From Heliomarina sp018223035 (lineage in GTDB: Bacteria > Pseudomonadota > Alphaproteobacteria > Rhodobacterales > Rhodobacteraceae): a DNA stretch of 64,000 nt. Each line of letters begins with the position of its first letter. Position 1 is the stretch's first letter. The notes beneath the pieces are model-generated. The model made no database searches. It was not told the DNA's origin and worked only from the letters and a program-made list of their open reading frames with translations. The position numbers were made by a program, and so were the translations under genes. This document shows, in pieces, positions 18,612 to 26,237 of the stretch. Where the stretch lies: NCBI GenBank assembly GCA_018223035.1, contig JAAEZD010000008.1, positions 62,001 to 126,000 on the forward strand, written 5' to 3'.

Positions 18612-19465
18612 GGTTTGCTTTCATCGCTAAGAACGCTGACATGCTGCCTGTCGAACGGTTGTGCTAAATCATGGATGTCAGCCCCCGAGGGTATCGCTCC
18701 TACCGCAATCGTCCGCTCAACCAAAGCCAGCGGAAGGACATGGTGGTGCTTGCGCACATTCGCGAGCAGTTTGCCCTGTCTTTGGGCAGCTATGGCCGCC
18801 CACGCATGACAGAGGAACTGAAGGAACTGGGCCTTGAAGTCGGGCATCACCGGGTCGGCAGACTGATGAGCGAGAATGGTATTGAGGTGAAGCGGAACAA
18901 GAAGTTCAAGGCTACGACGGACAGCAATCACGGCCTCAACATCGCGCCCAATCTGTTGAACCGGAACTTTCATGCTGATGCGCCCAATCAGAAATGGGCG
19001 GGCGACATCAGCTATGTCTGGACCCGAGAGGGATGGCTCTACCTGGCTGTCATCCTCGATCTGCATTCAAGGCGAGTGATCGGTTGGGCCGTCTCGAACC
19101 GCATGAAACGGGACCTGGCGGTCCGGGCCTTGAACATGGCCATCGCATTGCGGCGAGCGCTGAAGGAGTGCATCCACCACACCGACCGTGGCAGTCAATA
19201 CTGTTCTCACGATTATCAGAAAATCTTGCGCCAGAACGGCTTCAAGGTGTCCATGAGTGGAACCGGCAACTGCTATGACAACGCCGCCGTCGAAACCTTC
19301 TTCAAGACGATCAAAGCTGAGGTGCTATGGCAGCGATCCTGGAGAACGCGCAGGGACGCTGGGATGGCCATCTTCGAATACATCAATGGCTTCTACAATC
19401 CACGTCGAAGGCATTCAGCCTTGGGTTGGAAAAGCCCATTGGCCTTCGAACGAAAGGTCGCTTAA
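18608..19465 (+). pseudogene. IS3-family transposase OrfB with in-frame stop
   Basis: Integrase-core protein with the full DDE set: D in QKWAGDISYVW, D in IHHTDRGSQY and E in NAAVETFFKTIKAE, closed by NPRRRHSALGWKSP. The frame that begins at the ATGA overlap (MRFAFIAKNADMLPVERLC) hits a TAA at 18665-18667, just before IMDVSPRGYRSYRNRP. A CAA-to-TAA change would explain it. Only an internal start at 18671 remains, which would give a protein lacking the OrfAB junction. The element is therefore probably not autonomous. Confidence 0.75.
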
Positions 19466-19557
19466 GTGAGAAACCGGAGCGGCACGAAAACGTGACAGGT
19501 CCAATGGACCGAAGGCCGATCATGCACTAACAATCGAATTGGACCACTCAGGCGGGG

Positions 19558-20048
19558 CTGATCACTGGTGTCGTTGGCACAAAACTAAATCGTGAAAAAT
19601 TCATTCAGGGTTTTTGGTTTGCGCTAAGATTGCTGGCAGATAGAGCGAACGATTTGGACGACATAGTTGGAGGAATAGAGGAATCGGCATCGATAAGATA
19701 TCTGCTACGTGGAACGGAGTTCTACGAGTGGTGCATAGTAGGAGTTTGTAGCGACTTATTTTTCGGACGGTCTTGGGACCAAACTGTGGAGAGATTAAAA
19801 TCGCGGTTTGTTACGGAAAAGGTTCTTTTCCAGAGCTGTCCATGTGCGTCGACGAGGAAATTGACCAGCTTTCAAAGCTATGCGTTCCCTTTTGGATGTG
19901 CAAATTTCATGAAAGCAATCTTGTTACGCCTGAAGGCAAATATTTTGCGACCGAATTGACTTCTCCAAGGGATTGGTGTCGACAGCATCAGTCTCGATTA
20001 TGCGCTTTAAAAGATAGGGAAATTGTTGCTTATTTGGATCGGTTTTGA
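19558..20048 (+). pseudogene. Truncated and frameshifted gene of unknown function
   Basis: One reading frame gives TKLNREKFIQGFWFALRLLA, then ESASIRYLLRGTEFYEWCIV and ERLKSRFVTEKVLF. A second frame takes over near 19826 with PELSMCVDEEIDQLSKLCVP, then FWMCKFHESNLVTPEG and a stop at 20048. Joined, they make a coherent 160-aa C-terminal part with several cysteines and aromatics. No start codon with a ribosome site is seen; the 5' end abuts the IS3 element, which probably cut it. Unlike its IS neighbours it is AT-rich. The family is not recognised. Confidence 0.5.
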
Positions 20049-20151
20049 CCTCGCCCAAAACAACTGTTTATGTTCGCACTGACGGGTATAACTTATGCGC
20101 TTGGCTCATACTCACCTTTTGGGGCGCATAAGTTTTGGGAGCCCATTGTTG

Positions 20152-20775
20152 CTAAAAAATTTCGAGATCAAAATATGAGGTAACTACGCCTTTTGAGAAG
20201 AAGGCGATGATAAGGATCACACCGCAGACGAACATTGGTCGTGTGAAATGCCCCCGTATAGTTAGCATCTGATATGGCAGATAAAGCCCAAGGATGAAGC
20301 ATAGAAAGAATTTTAAAGACGTCTGAGCGCCCAGCGATTGACTGATGGATGGCAAAATCTCAAGTTGCTGCGCCCGGAAAATTGCAAGATAGAGTGTCGA
20401 AACGCCGATTAGGGTGGTTATAGTGACAAACGCGAAATAGGCACCTCCGAACATCTTTATCCGAAAATAGGCACCATCCCAACGTTTAAACTCACTCTGG
20501 AAAGCGGTTGGTTCTATAGTCTTTCCGACACTTGGCACAGCCATCCACACTTCTGGAGTGATTTTGTCGAGTATCCAGTCAATCATTCGCGCTGCTAGCA
20601 GAATGTGTAATGTCGTCAGCGCCAAGAAGATCATTTGTATTAGCTCGGTACCTGCTTGCTCGTGGAAAAACGCGGCGGCGCTCATGAAAACTGCCGCCAA
20701 AGCCAGTAGTAGAGCCGTGAAGCCCCTAGCAACGTCTACAACTGTTTTAGCTTCCAACGGCTTAACCTCAGGCAT
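20152..20775 (-). CDS. Multi-pass membrane protein of unknown function
   Basis: 207-aa protein with about five hydrophobic segments (residues 18-37, 45-65, 108-130, 148-168 and 180-198) and a conserved-looking cytosolic stretch between helices 2 and 3 (TPEVWMAVPSVGKTIEPTAF). The base composition is clearly more AT-rich than the chromosomal flanks, as expected for island cargo. No enzymatic motif is visible. Single-gene membrane proteins in defence islands can be effectors, but nothing here proves that. Confidence 0.55.
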   Translation of the reverse strand: MPEVKPLEAKTVVDVARGFTALLLALAAVFMSAAAFFHEQAGTELIQMIFLALTTLHILLAARMIDWILDKITPEVWMAVPSVGKTIEPTAFQSEFKRWDGAYFRIKMFGGAYFAFVTITTLIGVSTLYLAIFRAQQLEILPSISQSLGAQTSLKFFLCFILGLYLPYQMLTIRGHFTRPMFVCGVILIIAFFSKGVVTSYFDLEIF

Positions 20776-21074
20776 ACTGACATCCGCTCTCTCTCTAAAC
20801 TTTTGGAGAGAAGGTCATAGCGAACCAGTTACTTCAAGCAATTTGTGCGAGGTTTTTAACTGCCGGGCACAAGTCAACATTACTGTCAACGGTGACTAGG
20901 ACCGATTTTGGTCGGGGCAGATCATTGAAACGGACCTTGGCGCAACTGCAGCGAACTCGTACTTTGTCCCGCATCTGAGACATCGATCGCGTCCGCAGTG
21001 AACGGCCGATGTTGATCAGAGCGGTCGTTGCGGCGCAAGACCGGACCTTGCCGGTTGGCGGGTCGGGGCATCGC

Positions 21075-21188
21075 GGCGACACGACATGGCGACACCCCTA
21101 AAGGGGGGTCGCCAATGTCGCCATGTCGCCACTCCGCTTTGCCCGGCGACACGACACTACAATCTGGCAACATGTCGCCAATGTCGCC
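21075..21188. repeat. Iteron-like cluster of TGTCGCC/GGCGACA
   Basis: Seven copies of the heptamer in 114 bp: GGCGACA at 21075, 21088 and 21145; TGTCGCC at 21116, 21124, 21173 and 21182. The second and third copies flank a C-rich/G-rich hairpin (ACCCC, TAAA, GGGGG). The array lies just 3' of the ATPase gene, in a gap without a good gene (20776-21200). This could be the element's replication origin or a regulator-binding array; an origin would fit the RepA-like ATPase. Confidence 0.5.
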
Positions 21189-21200
21189 GCGGTTACAGAG

Positions 21201-22247
21201 CTAATCGCGTACAGCAGACACTGCCTTGTTCGGATTGGTCGGACGATACTTTTCCTCCGAGAACTCTATCTGCTTACGTTCTAAGAGAATCGTCACCTGA
21301 CGGCGGAAGGCGGTCTGACGCGACTTGAGGTTTTCGGAGGGGGATACTAGGCGATCAGTGGTGCAAGCATTGCGCCACTCGGTCTCAGCAACCCAGTCGC
21401 CATTGCCCAATTTGTTGAGTTGAGCGAGCGCTGCTTTGGCGGCGCCCGGCAGCGACCGTGCCTCATCAACCGCAAGGGGCTCGCAAGGTTCACAAATCGG
21501 TGCATAAATCGGTTCACCGTCTATGTCTTTCCCTACATGCCGGCTGCCTATGCAGAAGGCCATGTTGAGGTTGGGTGGGCCATTGCGATTTTTCCGAACC
21601 ACTCCCCTGACGACCCGTGCCTGATTGGCGGGCGCTACCACAATTGAGAAATCCAGCGCTCCGTTGAAAACTGAATGGCCTCTTGGAGTGGTACCTTCTG
21701 CCTTGGTTCCGTGGTGAACAAAGATCACTGCAGTGCCATACCGTGCAAGCGATTTTCCGATCTGCACAACGCGATTCATGCCGGCGGCGTCATTCTCCTC
21801 AAGGCCCGGCATCGCCATGGCCAAGGTGTCGATAACAAGCAGGCTTGGCCTCTGTTGGCAGACCGCCTGGCGCAACGCCTCCAGATCTGGGCTGCACCCT
21901 CCAGCAGACTGACCTGAGGAGAAAAGATCGTGTGCGCCGTGGACCAGCCGAAAACCTTCGGCCTTGCCCAAGCATGCACAAAGCGCAGCTATACGGCCCG
22001 CCATCCCGTCTTCATCCTCTGCGGCTACGTACAACACGTCACCCGACTTAGTTCGCAGGCCGAAGACCTCGGCACCGCGAGCGACTGCATATGCGAGCCA
22101 AGGTGCGAGTACCGACTTGCCCGCACCCGGCGGGCCGAAGATGCAGCCGATCTGCCCCGGTGCGATCAAACGTTTCACTACGTATTCGCGCGGCGGAAGA
22201 GCGGCGCATTCGTCGGGTGAAAGGAAGACGAGTGGAGAGTCACTCAC
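21201..22247 (-). CDS. RepA/DnaB-like ATPase of the island
   Basis: 348-aa RecA-fold ATPase. Walker A is IFGPPGAGKS (about residues 36-45), Walker B is LLVIDTLAMA and a sensor-like IFVHHGTK follows. This layout is that of plasmid RepA-type hexameric helicases (AAA_25). The C-terminal 90 residues look like a winged helix (LKSRQTAFRRQVTILLERKQ). The GTG start (VSDSPLVF) has AGGAGGG 8 bases upstream, which is why the longer upstream frame is rejected. The start overlaps the preceding gene by 8 bases. Probable role: replication initiation or helicase for the excised element, encoded beside the TGTCGCC array. Confidence 0.8.
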   Translation of the reverse strand: MSDSPLVFLSPDECAALPPREYVVKRLIAPGQIGCIFGPPGAGKSVLAPWLAYAVARGAEVFGLRTKSGDVLYVAAEDEDGMAGRIAALCACLGKAEGFRLVHGAHDLFSSGQSAGGCSPDLEALRQAVCQQRPSLLVIDTLAMAMPGLEENDAAGMNRVVQIGKSLARYGTAVIFVHHGTKAEGTTPRGHSVFNGALDFSIVVAPANQARVVRGVVRKNRNGPPNLNMAFCIGSRHVGKDIDGEPIYAPICEPCEPLAVDEARSLPGAAKAALAQLNKLGNGDWVAETEWRNACTTDRLVSPSENLKSRQTAFRRQVTILLERKQIEFSEEKYRPTNPNKAVSAVRD

Positions 22248-22587
22248 GCGATACCCTCCTGTGCACATAGTCGAGGAAATCGGCTTGGCGGTTGACTGGC
22301 ATCGCGTCGAAACAAGCGAGGCAATAGGCCTCGATCTCTTCAATCTCGGCCAAGCCTGCCCAGAAACGTGCCTCGTCGATATAGTTAAATAGAGGCGCAA
22401 TAGGCGGACCGGCACCGTGTGCCAACGCAACATCCTCTGTTCCGACTGATGCCCCAGGCTGCAGGATCTCAAGCGCGGATTCCACAAGGCCGGACCGATC
22501 CTTGTCGGCCAACCGCCTCGACGATGTTTTCAGTGCGTCTAACCAGTCTTCAAAGTCTTTAAGAGTGGAGTCATAGTACATCATCAA
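22240..22587 (-). CDS. Small acidic protein in the replication operon
   Basis: 115-aa acidic, probably helical protein (FWAGLAEIEEIEAYCLACFD; RQADFLDYVHRRVSRE at the C-terminus). It is not recognised. Its ATG at 22587 overlaps the stop of the upstream gene (ATGA), and its end overlaps the ATPase start by 8 bases, so it is translated as part of the operon. It could be a helicase partner or loader, but only by position. Confidence 0.65.
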   Translation of the reverse strand: MMMYYDSTLKDFEDWLDALKTSSRRLADKDRSGLVESALEILQPGASVGTEDVALAHGAGPPIAPLFNYIDEARFWAGLAEIEEIEAYCLACFDAMPVNRQADFLDYVHRRVSRE

Positions 22588-22787
22588 TCGCGCTCCCCGA
22601 AGAAGTGGCCAGCCAGAACGGCGGCCTCTCCTGCACTAACGCCGAGCCGAAGCCTAAGATGGCGCGCTTGTCGCCCGTGAATATTCTCGTAGGATGCGGA
22701 TGAGGATGTGGTCTCGCCAAGACAGTCATTTCCGGCCCCGGAAGCGCGTTGCCGCGCGCCGCCGGGGCCAACTTTCCTAATCGTCAT
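22584..22787 (-). CDS. Small protein in the replication operon
   Basis: 67-aa protein, low-complexity in its first half, with a helical end HLRLRLGVSAGEAAVLAGHF that is typical of small genes in alphaproteobacterial islands. Both ends overlap neighbours as ATGA, which is the best evidence that it is translated. Function is unknown. Confidence 0.55.
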   Translation of the reverse strand: MTIRKVGPGGARQRASGAGNDCLGETTSSSASYENIHGRQARHLRLRLGVSAGEAAVLAGHFFGERD

Positions 22788-23121
22788 GGCTTGCCTCCAA
22801 GTTTTCGGGGCAAAGTTTCGATGATGTGCATTGCTTCGGGGCCGATGGCCCTACACAAGGTGGCGCAGAGGCGGGGAAGTAGTCCTTCGACCTCCAGGAG
22901 CGCTTTGCGCCTCCTTTTTTCCGACTCTGAAGGATCCACTGGATGCCATCGCGGCAGTGAATGACGCGCCACTCGGCGTTCAGTTGGGCGACGACGTGTT
23001 CGTAGGCATCGGCCGTTTCCTGGCGGCCAGCGCGGGTCGGATGCGAAGCGCGAGGGCTCGTTGCCCATGCTCCTTCGCAAACGTCAGCTGCGACGTCGGA
23101 TTTTAATGAACTGATCATCAT
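22784..23121 (-). pseudogene. Frameshifted small island gene between alpA and the ATPase operon
   Basis: The upstream frame reads YEHVVAQLNAEWRVIHCRDG and then IQWILQSRKKGGAKRSWRS. In the family I recall, this should continue with a segment like the one found in the next frame, CRAIGPEAMHIIETLPRKLG, ending at 22784 with an ATGA overlap to the next gene. The join lies around 22866-22885. The coupled end argues that the second frame is the native C-terminus, so a single-base indel (or a sequencing error) has split the gene. Function is unknown, but it is common near AlpA and integrase genes. Confidence 0.6.
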
Positions 23122-23131
23122 GGCACCCGGA

Positions 23132-23320
23132 TCACTGATCCGAAGTGTCGGCGCGCGACGCCAACCAATCGCGGACGACAGTTTCAGGCCACCCGACGGC
23201 GCGTTTGGATAGCTTCACCGGCTTGGGGAAGCTCCCGTCGAGTATCATGGCATAGAGGGTGGAACGCGAGAGTCCGACGAGGTGCTCGACCTCGGGACGG
23301 CGAAGGATGCGGACCGGCAT
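23132..23320 (-). CDS. AlpA-family regulator/excisionase
   Basis: 62-aa helix-turn-helix protein: ILRRPEVEHLVGLSRSTLYA, then MILDGSFPKPVKLSKRAVGW and VRDWLASR, which is the AlpA/MerR-like excisionase fold. It heads the operon that leads to the ATPase and lies 11 bp from the next gene. AlpA proteins typically activate integrase or act as directionality factors for P4-type elements, so it is the likely switch for excision. Confidence 0.88.
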   Translation of the reverse strand: MPVRILRRPEVEHLVGLSRSTLYAMILDGSFPKPVKLSKRAVGWPETVVRDWLASRADTSDQ

Positions 23321-23430
23321 TTCTTGTTCCTATCAGTTCGTTTTTCGACTGTTTAGGAACATGCCGGACCAAAAAATGCCGGGAAAAAGATTTAAAACCC
23401 TATGCGCAAACAGGTACAAAAAATCTTAGT

Positions 23431-24072
23431 CTAGTCGCTTGATTTAGGGGGATATAGTACCCTCTGAATGCTGTTCGCGAGCTCAGGGCATTCACGTCCA
23501 TTGGCGTGGTAGACGGGTTCAAGGACTGCCTTGCAGAAGTCGAGGAACGGGCCACTTTTATTTCCTGAAGCTGAGTCAGTAGTTAGAGTGGGCTTTTCTC
23601 CAACTTGTTCCGTCCACACTACAACCAGTTTTTCAATTGCAGACCGGACCTCGGTTACCTTGGGTCTGCCAGGTTCGGTGCCAAAGAACTTGCTGGCTTC
23701 ATCCGCGCTGGATGCAAGTGCCTCGATCAGATCAGTCACGTCTTCAGAACTGCGAAGACCATCCTTACCGAACAAATTCGATCGACGCGCAACGCGAGCA
23801 CGCAACATTCGAAGCGACTCTTCGTCCAGTAGTTCAATTGTAGACAGCGATGCTCGTAGTTGCTTCGCCAATCTTGTGAGACTATCTCTTCTGTCCTTGA
23901 GGGATCGGGGCGTGGCTCTGTAAGGGCTGGTAGAGAGATCGCAGTGCAGCCAAAGGCAAATCCGCAGTACTCGATCCGAAAACTGTTCAATGTTAGAGAA
24001 GCGCGGAAGATATTCCGCGAGTCGCCTCCGCTCACTCTCTTCTTCGACCAGCAATCGCACACTGTAGTTCAA
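23431..24072 (-). CDS. Hypothetical protein next to the integrase
   Basis: 213-aa soluble, mostly helical protein. Features are an Arg-rich stretch (LRMLRARVARRSNLFGKDGL) and a C-terminal segment SGPFLDFCKAVLEPVYHANG. It begins 3 bp after the integrase stop and is probably cotranscribed with it. Proteins ending in this kind of FLDFCxAVLxP segment recur next to integrases in alphaproteobacteria, but I know no function. It is less GC-rich than the flanking chromosome. Confidence 0.6.
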   Translation of the reverse strand: MNYSVRLLVEEESERRRLAEYLPRFSNIEQFSDRVLRICLWLHCDLSTSPYRATPRSLKDRRDSLTRLAKQLRASLSTIELLDEESLRMLRARVARRSNLFGKDGLRSSEDVTDLIEALASSADEASKFFGTEPGRPKVTEVRSAIEKLVVVWTEQVGEKPTLTTDSASGNKSGPFLDFCKAVLEPVYHANGRECPELANSIQRVLYPPKSSD

Positions 24073-24075
24073 TTT

Positions 24076-25320
24076 CTATGAAGCCTCCTGATTCCTCTTG
24101 AGCGGAACTACATCGGGGACTTGTGTTGCGAGATAGGAAGCCCAAGCCGCCATCATTTTCCTGCGCTTCTCGAACACATCTGAACGCGCGTAGGACTGTT
24201 CGACAACATCTCCGACTTTATGCGCCAATGCCGCCTCTGCGACCTCACGAGGGAAGTTCGTTTGTTCCTGCGCCCAGGTCCTGAACGAGGTGCGGAAGCC
24301 GTGTACATCGGCGTCGAAGCCGAGCCCCTTTAAGAGCTTTGACAGCGTCATGTCCGAGAGGACCCGACCTCGCAGGCTCGGGAAGATCAGCCCGGAATCG
24401 TCTTTCAGCGCATATGCCTCAAACAAAACGTTCTGTGCCTGTTTAGACAGAGGCACGCGATGTGCGCGCTTCATCTTCATACGCTCGGCCGGCACTACCC
24501 AGGTGGCAGTGTCGGATGCCAAGCTTTGCTCTGCATCAAGACCTGAGACCTCGTTCCATCGTCCAAAGCGAACTTCGCCAGATCGGCTGGCTGTGAGTAT
24601 GAGGAACTCAAGCGCCAGCTTCGTCGATGACCACGCTTTCGAGTTCCGGACCGTTGCGATGCAGCCCGCCACCTCGCGGTAGGGCAGGGCTTTCATATGC
24701 GTTGGCTTGTGGGTTGATCGGGGCAGGGCGAGCGCATGAGCAACGGAGGGATTGTCGGCGCATTGACCTTCAGCGATCCCCCACTTGAAGACGGCCGAGA
24801 CCCGATAGACCAGTTTGTGCGCGACACTGGGCGCCTTCTCCCGAGCGGCCAGGATCGCCTGTCGGACGTCCGAACTCGTCACGTCGGGCAGCGGCACGTT
24901 CCCGAAGCGCGGAAAGATGTATGTCTCGAGAGTGGTCAGGAACGCGGCCCTGTCCTTCGAGTTCTTCCAAGTTGGTGCCAGTTCCGAATGGGTCTTCAAG
25001 GCCGCCTCTCTGAAGGTCAGGGTCTCTCGTTGTCGGCGGCGCTTCTCGATCGGGTCCCCGCCGGCGCGTGCAAGGCGTTTGTTTTCGAGCGCCTGCTCTC
25101 GCGCCTCGGCCAATCGAACGACCGGTGGACTGCCCAAGCCGATCTCACGACGACGCCCACGCACCATGATCCTTTGGATCCAGAAACGCGCTCCGTTCGG
25201 TTCCACTCGGAGATACAGACCGAGACCACTGCCGTCGTGATATTTTCCAGGTTCTGAGACGGATTGGACGAAGGCAGTTGTCAGTGCCTTACCTCGCCTC
25301 GAAGCATTGCTTTGTGCCAT
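24076..25320 (-). CDS. int: P4-type tyrosine integrase
   Basis: 414-aa integrase with an N-terminal DUF4102 arm-binding domain (GKYHDGSGLGLYLRVEPNGA), a core-binding domain and a complete catalytic domain: Arg in ASRSGEVRF (about 245), HGFRTSFRTWA (about 340), His in ALAHKVGD and the nucleophile Tyr in VEQSYARSD (about 374). The ATG at 25320 is chosen over upstream in-frame starts because GGGGAAGAG lies just before it. It sits 144 bp from attR, facing inward. It should recombine the 14-bp tRNA-Arg repeat. Confidence 0.95.
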   Translation of the reverse strand: MAQSNASRRGKALTTAFVQSVSEPGKYHDGSGLGLYLRVEPNGARFWIQRIMVRGRRREIGLGSPPVVRLAEAREQALENKRLARAGGDPIEKRRRQRETLTFREAALKTHSELAPTWKNSKDRAAFLTTLETYIFPRFGNVPLPDVTSSDVRQAILAAREKAPSVAHKLVYRVSAVFKWGIAEGQCADNPSVAHALALPRSTHKPTHMKALPYREVAGCIATVRNSKAWSSTKLALEFLILTASRSGEVRFGRWNEVSGLDAEQSLASDTATWVVPAERMKMKRAHRVPLSKQAQNVLFEAYALKDDSGLIFPSLRGRVLSDMTLSKLLKGLGFDADVHGFRTSFRTWAQEQTNFPREVAEAALAHKVGDVVEQSYARSDVFEKRRKMMAAWASYLATQVPDVVPLKRNQEAS

Positions 25321-25456
25321 CTCTTCCCCCGAAGGTTCCCCCAAAGACTGGTGGAACACACCGGAACATGCAAGCACTATTGAGTGCTAGCGGAACTGTA
25401 GGCCTCATAAATACAACGTGGAAATGGCGCCTCTCGGAACTTGGGGGAACTTAACG

Positions 25457-25477
25457 TGGCGCATGATGGGTGCGCCA
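25457..25477 (+). repeat. attR with flanking palindrome
   Basis: The direct repeat copy TGATGGGTGCGCCA is at 25464-25477. The seven bases before it (TGGCGCA, 25457-25463) are the reverse complement of the last seven (TGCGCCA), giving a 7-7-7 inverted repeat. At attL the left arm is absent because the tRNA sequence is different there. The palindrome may be the integrase core site brought in by the element. Confidence 0.85.
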
Positions 25478-25721
25478 TTTTTCCGATAATGTTTCGAAGG
25501 CGTTCAACACCCTGAAACTCCGGGCTTTATGGCCACAGTCTCATGTTGTTTGATCGTTGGACTGCGCTTTTTCGCGCAAGCTTAAACTGCTCTTCGCCGA
25601 GTTTCGTTTTTCGAACTTCGGCGGTCATCGCAACAATGCGGCACCGCCAACAATGCGAAGCGCTCTTGGCAATCGTATTGCCAAGTACAGTTCCGATACT
25701 GTCACTGATGACGGGTGGAGT

Positions 25722-26078
25722 TCAGCCCTGCGGTTTTCTGTGGCAGTTGGAATTCACTTCCGCACCGCTTTCGATGGTCAGGCGCTCGTATTCAATATCA
25801 CCCGAAACGCGCGCGCTGGAATGCAGCGTCACGTCGCGGCCGCGGATCGTGCCTTCGAAGGTGCCTTTGATCCCGACGCTATCGGCGCGCAACTCGCCGA
25901 TTGCCGACCCGCTCTGGTCGATCATGATCGAATCCGCCGACACGGTGCCATCGATATGCCCATTCAATTCCATCAGGCCGGGAACACTCAGGTCGCCGGA
26001 CAGTTTCGCCCCGGTTGCAAAATGCGAACGGCCCCCGGAAGAGGAGGGGCGATTGGATGAGCTGGCATATTGCGACAT
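25722..26078 (-). CDS. Bactofilin (polymer-forming cytoskeletal protein)
   Basis: 118-aa protein with a short Ser-rich tail and a bactofilin beta-helix core: SGDLSVPGLMELNGHIDGTV and then further turns such as GTFEGTIRGRDVTLHSSARV, each turn having regularly spaced V/I and G. Bactofilins polymerise without nucleotides and position envelope enzymes. An alternative GTG start at 26147 would add 23 residues; the ATG at 26078 (MSQYASSSN) is favoured because the extra residues look non-native. It is the first host gene after attR, 244 bp away, with no visible gene in that gap. Confidence 0.85.
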   Translation of the reverse strand: MSQYASSSNRPSSSGGRSHFATGAKLSGDLSVPGLMELNGHIDGTVSADSIMIDQSGSAIGELRADSVGIKGTFEGTIRGRDVTLHSSARVSGDIEYERLTIESGAEVNSNCHRKPQG

Positions 26079-26237
26079 GTGACGGGTCCATTCGAGAGAC
26101 GACAAAAAAGGACGCCCATCAGCGCGGGCGGCAAGGCGATTCAGCACAGATCGTGATGGTCAGGCAACCGGATTATCCTGTTTGAGAGGAATTTATCCTG
26201 CGATCCTGTCCGGTTGTCACTCGTTGGGCAACACTCG

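Larger units (their letters stand above)
18273..19503 (+). mobile_element. IS3-family insertion sequence
   Basis: 1231 bp with 13-bp perfect inverted ends (TGGACCTGTCACG at 18273-18285; complement at 19491-19503), enclosing orfA and orfB. No matching short target duplication is seen (GGG on the left, ATG on the right), and the two flanks are unrelated. This points to a deletion or recombination after insertion. Confidence 0.9.
5211..25477. mobile_element. tRNA-Arg-integrated genomic island carrying defence cargo
   Basis: A region of about 20.3 kb bounded by a 14-bp direct repeat. A P4-type integrase lies at the right end, followed leftward by an AlpA-type regulator and a coupled operon ending in a RepA/DnaB-like ATPase. 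The left part carries a reverse transcriptase-nitrilase defence gene, a zinc-ribbon membrane protein and a 1263-aa protein, interspersed with insertion sequences and broken genes. Cargo genes are visibly less GC-rich than the flanks. No conjugation, capsid or terminase gene is seen, so it is probably an integrative element or phage-satellite-like island that depends on helper functions. With several damaged genes its mobility is uncertain. Confidence 0.9.

Noticed and set aside
19504..19557. A further IS end right of the IS3 element
   Set aside because: The sequence GGACCACTCAGGCGGGG looks IS-like from memory, but no partner end or transposase could be found.
20834..21082. An 82-codon minus-strand frame between the membrane protein and the ATPase
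   Set aside because: The product has no recognisable feature and overlaps the heptamer-rich, gene-free region; no ribosome site was seen. It remains possible but unsupported.
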